In this document: piece after piece, positions 35,414-40,730 of the stretch | How the letters are laid out: the number at the start of each line of letters is the position of its first letter | Numbering within the stretch: position 1 is the stretch's first letter | Source: Deltaproteobacteria bacterium | GTDB taxonomy: Bacteria > Desulfobacterota > JAJRXV01 | Direction of reading: 5' to 3' | Length of the DNA stretch: 40,730 nt | NCBI GenBank assembly: GCA_024275075.1 | Contig: JAJRZU010000072.1 | Coordinates: 1-40,730 of the forward strand | The notes under the pieces: generated by a model | What the model saw: only the letters and a program-made list of their open reading frames with translations | Databases searched by the model: none | Told to the model about the DNA's origin: nothing | Program-made: the position numbers and the translations under genes

Positions 35414-36417
35414 TAAATCCAGCAATGCGGATCTGGATTGTTTATGTCACCGGTCAGGGACAGTGCGCGCGCCGTGCAGCCGCCTACGCACTCTTCATAA
35501 GAAGAGCAGCTCTTGCATTTACCTTGGGGCGTTTTGTTTCTCATCTTGTTTAACACTTCAGAATTATTCCAGACATCCTTCAAGTCGTCTGAAAGAATAT
35601 TACCTATTATTATATCAATGAACCCGCAAGGGGTTATACCGCCATTTGGCCGGACATGTAACGACACCTTGCCGCACGTGCTCCCTTTGACGAGCGCGTC
35701 CCGGTCAAATCCGTCGATCAGAGCCATGACAGGGTCGTCAAATGATATGCCTATGTCACTGTTACTATCCTTATACACTAATGCCTCTTTGTAGAAGTCA
35801 CGCCACTCACCAGGTGAAAGGTCAAATTCATCCCGGTTTAAGAACCCCTTACCGGTGCACTTGAAATTATGTAAAAATAGTTGTGATACGTGCCTCTTTT
35901 TTGCTAACTTTGCCAGCGCCTGAAAATCCTTATAATTTATCTTTGAGATAACCGAGCTCATCGTCGATTTTACTCCGGCTTTGTGCAGGTTCTCAAGAGC
36001 CGTTACCGCCCTTTTGAAACTGCCCTCCATGTTGCGGAACTTGTCGTGAACCGCCGCCCGCGAGCTGTCGATACTGATACCGACACTTGTAAAGCCGGCT
36101 CGCTTGATCTCATGAGCCATCTTCTCGTCGAGCAGATAACCGTTCGAGTTCATGGAGACCCTCAAGCCCTTTTGTACCGCATACGACGTTATCTCCATCA
36201 GATCGTTTATCAGTAAGGGCTCACCGCCACCAAAATTGATGAACGGAACCTTTGCCGCGCTTATCTTGTCAATGACCGATTTTACTTCTTTTGTCGTTAT
36301 CTCTTTATCGTTTGAGCCTCTTGAGTAGCAGTGCCCGCACGAAAAATTGCATGTGTAAGAAAGACTCCAGTTTATCGTAAGCGGAGTTTTTAAAAACTTT
36401 ACAGCCTCTTTATGCAT
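35413..36417 (-). CDS. SPASM-domain radical SAM enzyme, probable RiPP maturase
   Basis: 334 residues from the ATG at 36417 (a GTG at 36432 in the same frame is less likely; GGGTGG precedes the ATG). The radical SAM cluster motif CNFSCGHC has Cys23, 27 and 30, followed by FGGGEPLL and the NSNGYLL barrel strand. The C-terminal SPASM domain carries a full cysteine set: CGKVSLHVRPNGGITPCGF, then CKSCSSYEECVGGC and a last Cys two residues before the end (PHCWI). Such enzymes install Cys-to-carbon or carbon-carbon bonds in short peptides. The ATG overlaps the PqqD-like stop by 8 nt. The enzyme looks intact. Confidence 0.93.
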   Translation of the reverse strand: MHKEAVKFLKTPLTINWSLSYTCNFSCGHCYSRGSNDKEITTKEVKSVIDKISAAKVPFINFGGGEPLLINDLMEITSYAVQKGLRVSMNSNGYLLDEKMAHEIKRAGFTSVGISIDSSRAAVHDKFRNMEGSFKRAVTALENLHKAGVKSTMSSVISKINYKDFQALAKLAKKRHVSQLFLHNFKCTGKGFLNRDEFDLSPGEWRDFYKEALVYKDSNSDIGISFDDPVMALIDGFDRDALVKGSTCGKVSLHVRPNGGITPCGFIDIIIGNILSDDLKDVWNNSEVLNKMRNKTPQGKCKSCSSYEECVGGCTARALSLTGDINNPDPHCWI

Positions 36418-36718
36418 ACAAAAGCCACCCACGCTCGATCAGGTCTTCAATGAAATCCTCCACGTCACTCTTCAGCGTTTCCTCATCAATATCAAACTCA
36501 TCCTTTAGTGCATCAGCGATCCCGTTCAGATCCTGCGTCCCGTCACACAGCTCCCATATCCTGCCGCCAAGGTAATTTAGCTGATGCATCGTACCGGCTT
36601 CGATGAGTGTAACATACCCCTTTTCAGGGGCCTCATCGTCACTAAGAAGCTCTTTGACCTCTTCACCGGAGTCAGCTTCTATTCTATAAAATATATCTTA
36701 GTTTCTCGTTATCTTCAT
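36410..36718 (-). pseudogene. PqqD-like RRE protein, interrupted by in-frame TAA
   Basis: An ORF reading MKITRN, TAA (36700-36698), then about 95 uninterrupted codons to TAA at 36412-36410. The second part shows the PqqD fold hallmarks: GTMHQLNYLGGRIWELCDGT and DFIEDLIERGWLLYA. The family's usual N-terminal RNPD-type start matches MKITRN-x-DIFYR, so the TAA sits where a sense codon is expected. No ATG, GTG or TTG occurs between the stop and residue GTM, so re-initiation would have to use a rare codon. PqqD domains bind the leader peptide and present it to the radical SAM enzyme. It lies upstream of and overlaps the radical SAM gene. Confidence 0.8.
36698..36700 (-). other. In-frame TAA within the PqqD-like gene
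   Basis: Located after MKITRN and before DIFYR, in a frame otherwise open from 36718 to 36410. CAA (Gln), AAA (Lys) or GAA (Glu) could each become TAA by one base change. Confidence 0.85.
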
Positions 36719-37040
36719 TAAAACATCATTTTATTATTTTCTTGGAACGCAACATTGACATAATAATCTCATTATTTGAACTCTTTGTCAAAGAAATTTT
36801 CCCTGTTACCTGGCGAAATAAACTCCAATGAATACTTTTAATCAATTGAAATCATTTAATAGATAAGTAATATAGCTTAGTTATAACAAAATGTCTAACT
36901 AAGGCAAGCGTTAAAATAATTAGATAGTTGTAATGAAACCCGTATAACGTGGCACTATGTAACACGCATTAAGAAATATGTGCTACTAAAACAACGATAT
37001 AAGGTGGAGATGGTTTATGCGAACCGCCCCCCTAATGGGT
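36719..37040. other. Intergenic region upstream of the RiPP cassette
   Basis: 322 nt, AT-rich. It holds the cassette promoter (36763-36791). I see no convincing small ORF with a ribosome-binding site on either strand; a short frame, MSMLRSKKIIK, lies in the leader but lacks such a site. No long inverted repeat was found. Confidence 0.6.
36763..36791 (-). promoter_or_regulatory. Promoter of the PqqD/radical SAM cassette
   Basis: TTGACA (36791-36786) and GATTAT (36768-36763) on the minus strand, spacing 17. Transcription would start about 40 nt before the ATG at 36718, meaning the nonsense-interrupted ORF is still preceded by a sensible promoter. Confidence 0.6.
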
Positions 37041-37811
37041 TCATACCGCGTCAGTAGCAGCCGGTTGGTATCTTTTATCCAGCAAGTGGCGGGTATTGAT
37101 ATTACCAAGCGATTTCAGCATACTCTTTTTTATACCCGGGTGCTTGATGCTCAGCTTAGTCAACATGCTATTCACGTGCTTTCGCATCATGTTCTCGTCG
37201 CCGCAGACCGGGCATTGGCAGCACACTACAGGGAAATCCATCATCGCGGCGTACTGCATGATGACCTTCTCCTCCACGTATACCAGCGGCCGGATCACCA
37301 CGTTGCGCCTGTCATCGGAATGGAGCTTCGCCGCCATAGCCTTTATCTCACCGGTGAAGAACTGGTTAAGCAAAAGCGTCTCGATGAAGTCGTCGAGGTG
37401 GTGCCCGAGCGCGATCTTTGTGCAGCCGAACTCAACGGCTTTGTTGTATATCACGCCGCGCCTTAGCCGTGAGCAGAATGAGCAATAGCTCGTATTCGGT
37501 GATATGTGCTTACCGATAGTCTCGTAGATGTTCGTCTTGACCATCTGATAATCGTAGCCGCTACTCTTCAGGTGCTCTTCGATGATATCAGGGCGGTACC
37601 CGTCAAAATCCGGGTCGATGTTGACGGCGAGCAGCGAGAACTTCACCGGCGCTTTTTTCCGCAAAAGCTCGAGGACGTGCAAAAGGGCGTAGCTGTCCTT
37701 ACCGCCGGATACAGCCACCATGATCCTGTCGCCGTCCTGAATGAGGTCATGGTCGGCGATAGCCCTGCCGGTCTTCCTTAATATGTACTTTTCGATTCTT
37801 CTAAGTGACAT
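37041..37811 (-). CDS. ttcA: tRNA 2-thiocytidine synthetase TtcA-like
   Basis: About 256 residues from ATG 37811; TTG 37823 would add four. The PP-loop is SGGKDS. CSFC (in TSYCSFCSRLRRG) supplies the two cysteines of the [4Fe-4S] site, and the third lies further on. The region RPLVYVEEKVIMQYA matches TtcA, which thiolates C32 of certain tRNAs. A distal cluster CCQCPVCG might be the third cysteine of the iron-sulfur site or a zinc site, so TtcA is preferred over TilS. The start region overlaps the end of thrC. Confidence 0.88.
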   Translation of the reverse strand: MSLRRIEKYILRKTGRAIADHDLIQDGDRIMVAVSGGKDSYALLHVLELLRKKAPVKFSLLAVNIDPDFDGYRPDIIEEHLKSSGYDYQMVKTNIYETIGKHISPNTSYCSFCSRLRRGVIYNKAVEFGCTKIALGHHLDDFIETLLLNQFFTGEIKAMAAKLHSDDRRNVVIRPLVYVEEKVIMQYAAMMDFPVVCCQCPVCGDENMMRKHVNSMLTKLSIKHPGIKKSMLKSLGNINTRHLLDKRYQPAATDAV

Positions 37812-37815
37812 TTTG

Positions 37816-38874
37816 TTATGCAAGATCCAGATGCTTCAAAAGCTCGTCGCGATCCGCCCTTATCGTATCAGGCCGCGGCGATACCTTTATCGCGTTGTCC
37901 GGGTCTTTTAGCCCGTGACCGGTAAGGGTACAGACAACTGTATCACCTTCATTGAAGTAGATTTTGTCCAGTGACTTTATCAGGCCGGCGATCGATGCCG
38001 CGGACGCGGGTTCGCAAAAGACGCCTTCGGTAGCCGCGACAAGCTTGTACGCCGCGATTATCTCATCATCGGTGACGATATCTATAGTGCCGCCGGATTC
38101 GTCGCGCGCCGCCTCAGCTTCCTTCCACGATGCCGGGTTCCCGATGCGTATCGCGGTCGCTATCGTCTCTGGCTCTTTTATTACATGCCCCCTCACTATC
38201 GGTGCGGCGCCCTCTGCCTGAAAGCCCATCATCCTTGGCAGCGAGTCTATCTTACCAAGCTCCTTATACTCCTTGTAACCCCTCCAGTATGCCCTTATGT
38301 TACCGGCATTACCGACGGGCAGGAAGTGATACTCAGGTGGTCTGCCCATAGCGTCGCATATTTCGAACGCCGCTGTTTTTTGCCCCTCTATCCTGAACGG
38401 GTTCAGCGAGTTGACCAGCGTTATCGGGTAGTTATCCGACGCGAATTTGACGAGGTCGAGCGCGTCATCAAAATTGCCCTGCACCTGGATGACCTTCGCG
38501 CCGTGCATCATCGCCTGCGAAAGCTTACCCAGAGCGATCTTCCCTTCTGGTATCAACACATACGCCTTCATCTTCGCCTTTGCGGCAAACGCGGCGGCGG
38601 AAGCGGAGGTGTTCCCCGTTGAGGCGCATATTACCGATGTCGCGCCACCCTCCTTCGCCTTGGATATCGCCATAGTCATACCGCGATCCTTAAAAGAACC
38701 GGTCGGGTTCAACCCCTCGAATTTTAAATATATCTCAGCTTCGCAGCCGATTTCATCCTCTAACCGGTCTGCCCTGATGAGCGGGGTGTTACCCTCTGTC
38801 AACGTGACGATGTTATTTTTATCGTTTAATGGAAGATAATCCATGTACCGATGAATTATGCCTTTATAAAGCAT
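37816..38874 (-). CDS. thrC: Threonine synthase
   Basis: 352 residues from the ATG at 38874, preceded by AGGGAG at the right distance. The longer open frame up to 39051 encodes VIPAKAGIH and [10 protein letters not shown], the well-known translation of a palindromic repeat, so I reject it. The PLP lysine is in GSFKDRGM, the phosphate loop is around [13 protein letters not shown], and EGNTPLI is the family motif. It converts O-phosphohomoserine to threonine. It is followed directly by ttcA. Confidence 0.93.
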   Translation of the reverse strand: MLYKGIIHRYMDYLPLNDKNNIVTLTEGNTPLIRADRLEDEIGCEAEIYLKFEGLNPTGSFKDRGMTMAISKAKEGGATSVICASTGNTSASAAAFAAKAKMKAYVLIPEGKIALGKLSQAMMHGAKVIQVQGNFDDALDLVKFASDNYPITLVNSLNPFRIEGQKTAAFEICDAMGRPPEYHFLPVGNAGNIRAYWRGYKEYKELGKIDSLPRMMGFQAEGAAPIVRGHVIKEPETIATAIRIGNPASWKEAEAARDESGGTIDIVTDDEIIAAYKLVAATEGVFCEPASAASIAGLIKSLDKIYFNEGDTVVCTLTGHGLKDPDNAIKVSPRPDTIRADRDELLKHLDLA

Positions 38875-38912
38875 CTGATAAAGCTCCCTATGAAAGTTTA
38901 AATTTTGGTAAC

Positions 38913-39074
38913 TATTAACACGGCAACTAAATAAGTATGTTTGCTTGTCAAAAATATAGTAGGTTGTCATTCCTGCGAAAGCAGGAATCCAGTTGTTATT
39001 ATTAGCTTTATGGATCCCCGCTTTCGCGGGGATGACGTGTCGTAAAAGCACATTGTTTGATTGCCGTGTTAATA
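38913..39074. mobile_element. MITE-like nested inverted-repeat element
   Basis: Outer perfect 14-bp inverted repeats, TATTAACACGGCAA (38913-38926) and its complement (39061-39074), enclose a head-to-head pair of palindromes: GTCATTCCTGC...GGAATCCAG (38966-38992) and TGGATCCCCGC...GGGGATGAC (39011-39036). The inner pair is the widely occurring repeat whose translation is VIPAKAGI. No transposase is encoded. Target-site duplication was not clear. Confidence 0.65.
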
Positions 39075-39189
39075 TAATACAAACCGCGCCATAAAGTCAA
39101 ATAGTTTCTAAGCCATCAGGCGCGGCGGGTGGTTTTTAACGGTCAATAAAGGTCATAAATAAAAGACGGCGCATAAAAAGCTTTTTTTA

Positions 39190-39218
39190 TTGACAAAAAA
39201 AAGTTAATAAAATAGACT
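39190..39218 (+). promoter_or_regulatory. Promoter of ffh
   Basis: TTGACA (39190-39195) and TAGACT (39213-39218) with spacing 17, 35 nt before the ffh start. Confidence 0.65.
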
Positions 39219-39253
39219 TACGACGTTTTTAGTGAAAAATTTAAGGGCAGGAT

Positions 39254-40588
39254 ATGTTTGAAAATCTCAGCGATAAATTAAATTCGGTATTCAAGAAGTT
39301 ACGCGGTCACGGGAAACTCACCGAAAGTAATATCAAAAGTACATTGCGGGAAGTGAAACTTGTACTGTTAGAGGCGGATGTCAGCTTTAAGGTCGTCAAG
39401 ACCTTCATCGACGAGGTGACGAAAAAGGCTGTCGGGGAGGAAGTCCTCCTTAGCCTGACGCCCGCACAGCAGCTCATCAAGATCATCAATGACGAGCTGG
39501 TGCACATCATGGGCGATGAGAACAGCGAGCTGGATCTGCGGGCTGTCCCACCGGTCGGCATAATGCTTGTCGGGCTCCAGGGTTCTGGTAAGACGACTAC
39601 AGCCGGTAAACTCGCGAACTATCTGCGCAAGCATCACAGGACGCCGCTTTTGGTGCCTGCGGACGTTTATCGCCCTGCGGCTATCGAGCAGTTGAAGACG
39701 CTTGGCAGGCAGTTGGATATACCGGTATATGATTCGAAGCCGAGCGAGAACCCTGTAAATATATGTAAGGCCGCGAAGCAGTATGCACTCGAGAACGGGT
39801 GCGATACATATATCATGGATACGGCGGGCAGGCTCCATATCGATGAGAAGCTGATGGATGAGCTGAAGAGTATCCAAAAAGCGGCGGCGCCCGCGGAGGT
39901 GCTCTTTGTCGCCGACGCGATGACCGGTCAGGAAGCGGTGAACATCGCCAAGTCATTCAACGATATGTTGGATATCACCGGTGTCGTTCTGACGAAGATG
40001 GACGGTGACGCGCGTGGCGGTGCGGCGCTCTCGATCAGGCATATTACGAACAAGCCGATCAAGTTTGTCGGTGTTGGCGAGAAACTGAACCAGCTCGAGA
40101 AGTTCTACCCGGACAGGATGGCGTCGCGGATACTTGGTATGGGCGATGTTATGTCGCTTATCGAGAAGGCGCAGGCTTCCTTTGATGAGAAAGCGGCGAT
40201 AGACCTTCAGAAGAAGATAAAGAAGAACGCGTTTAATTTAGAGGATTTTAAGGAGCAGCTCCTTCAGGTGACAAAGCTGGGTTCGCTGGATTCGTTGATG
40301 AAGATGGTGCCCGGGTTCTCTAAGATGAAGGCGAGCGCGAAGGACCTTCAACGTGGCGAGAAGGAGCTCACGAAGACGATCGCGATAATAAATTCGATGA
40401 CAAAAGATGAGAGAAGAAGGTGCGAGATACTAAACGGCAGCCGGCGCAAGAGGATCGCGCTTGGCAGTGGTACTACCGTTACCGATGTCAACAGGACGAT
40501 CAAGCAGTTTTTAGAGACTAAGAAGATGATGCAAAGAGTGAGCAAGTTGGGGCTGAAGGGTATGTCGAAGCTTAAGATGCCTTTTTAG
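39254..40588 (+). CDS. ffh: Signal recognition particle protein Ffh
   Basis: 444 residues, family-typical. N domain (1-85), then the GTPase with G1 GLQGSGKTTTAGK, the insertion-box region PADVYRPAAIEQL, G3 DTAGRLHID, G4 TKMDGDARGG, and the FVGVGEKLNQLEKFYP segment. A methionine-rich M domain (about 325-444) contains the RNA-binding ILNGSRRKRIALGSG. It binds signal sequences at the ribosome with 4.5S RNA, which is not in this window. AGGGCAGG precedes the ATG. The stop is TAG. Confidence 0.97.
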   Translation: MFENLSDKLNSVFKKLRGHGKLTESNIKSTLREVKLVLLEADVSFKVVKTFIDEVTKKAVGEEVLLSLTPAQQLIKIINDELVHIMGDENSELDLRAVPPVGIMLVGLQGSGKTTTAGKLANYLRKHHRTPLLVPADVYRPAAIEQLKTLGRQLDIPVYDSKPSENPVNICKAAKQYALENGCDTYIMDTAGRLHIDEKLMDELKSIQKAAAPAEVLFVADAMTGQEAVNIAKSFNDMLDITGVVLTKMDGDARGGAALSIRHITNKPIKFVGVGEKLNQLEKFYPDRMASRILGMGDVMSLIEKAQASFDEKAAIDLQKKIKKNAFNLEDFKEQLLQVTKLGSLDSLMKMVPGFSKMKASAKDLQRGEKELTKTIAIINSMTKDERRRCEILNGSRRKRIALGSGTTVTDVNRTIKQFLETKKMMQRVSKLGLKGMSKLKMPF

Positions 40589-40600
40589 CGGAATATGAGA

Positions 40601-40613
40601 GGGCATAATGCCC
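40601..40613. repeat. Short GGGCAT/ATGCCC hairpin after ffh
   Basis: GGGCAT-A-ATGCCC, 12 nt after the ffh stop. The same design occurs at 10563, 21082 and, in looser form, 5435 and 32089. Confidence 0.65.
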
Positions 40614-40701
40614 AGTACTTGCGTGCATACTTCATGGAGGAAGCATAACATTATCGTAATAAAAAATCGTTGACTTTACAACAACTATTACAGGAGAGAA
40701 T

Positions 40702-40730
40702 ATGGTACAAAGAGTTCTGGTTATAGCCGC
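40702..40730 (+). CDS. 5' end of an unidentified gene
   Basis: Preceded by a CAGGAGAG ribosome-binding site, the frame reads MVQRVLVIA and runs off the window. The usual neighbour of ffh is rpsP, but this start does not resemble ribosomal protein S16. Too short to identify. Confidence 0.5.

Larger units (their letters stand above)
38875..39253. other. thrC-ffh divergent intergenic region
   Basis: 379 nt with no gene. It contains the nested inverted-repeat element at 38913-39074 and the ffh promoter at 39190-39218. Confidence 0.85.

Noticed and set aside
26858-36700. Reassignment of TAG to a sense codon in this genome
   Set aside because: At least seven genes here end properly with TAG at their expected C-termini, so TAG works as a stop; only partial readthrough or errors remain possible.
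37017-37466. 149-codon plus-strand frame overlapping ttcA
   Set aside because: Antisense shadow of ttcA; His/Arg-rich with no recognisable domain.
38875-39051. N-terminal extension of threonine synthase containing VIPAKAGIH and [10 protein letters not shown]
   Set aside because: This is the known spurious translation of a palindromic intergenic repeat. ATG at 38874 has a ribosome-binding site and matches the family start.

Overview
The window reads as one contiguous chromosomal segment of a Gram-negative (diderm) bacterium. An outer-membrane secretin, a complete inner-membrane type II secretion (T2SS) gene set, a type IV-type pilin and a chemosensory operon with CheC and CheD support this. 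The mix of short intergenic palindromes, a TIGR03960/DUF2344 radical SAM gene beside rng, and a DUF2723/TPR membrane protein resembles uncultured candidate phyla of the Omnitrophota/Elusimicrobiota kind. That placement is an inference with low confidence. No rRNA, tRNA, CRISPR array, prophage or transposase gene was seen.

Layout. (1) 1-175: 44-bp hairpin repeats. (2) 176-11662, minus strand: an apparently complete T2SS operon in canonical order gspC-D-E-F-G-H-I-J-K-L-M. (3) 11812-22183, plus strand: cheW-cheW-mcp-cheR, then a 120-bp tandem repeat, then cheB, a response regulator, cheA, cheD, cheC/X and cheY. (4) 22191-24678, minus strand: a DUF2723 membrane protein with a TPR tail, and a pilin. 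(5) 24892-25872: four tandem cold-shock genes, followed upstream by an HU gene. (6) 26618-29281: mutS, interrupted by an in-frame TAG. (7) 29573-34950, plus strand: TIGR03960/DUF2344 radical SAM protein, rng (interrupted by an in-frame TAG), larE and a small membrane protein. (8) 34925-36718, minus strand: a compact RiPP-like cassette made of a PqqD-like RRE (interrupted by an in-frame TAA), a SPASM radical SAM enzyme, a 20-residue precursor candidate ending in Cys, and a small membrane protein. (9) ttcA and thrC on the minus strand, then a nested inverted-repeat element. (10) ffh on the plus strand and the first codons of another gene.

How the genes work together. The T2SS block would build a pseudopilus and secretin for exoprotein export, and it is divergent from a chemosensory array. 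CheA, CheW, MCP, CheR, CheB, CheC and CheD form a full signalling and adaptation set. No flagellar gene is in view, so the output may be pilus-based motility or may lie elsewhere.

The two most notable observations are these. First, the short radical SAM peptide cassette has a precursor far too short for ordinary gene calling, with a YxxP leader motif of the kind RRE domains recognise. Second, three otherwise intact genes within about 10 kb (mutS, rng, pqqD-like) each carry one in-frame stop, all of which could be one C-to-T change from a Gln codon. TAG is also the ordinary terminator of at least seven genes here, so simple code reassignment is unlikely. Consensus error, real nonsense mutation and partial suppression remain open. 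The window also holds several families of structured intergenic repeats, one with compensatory stem changes between copies.
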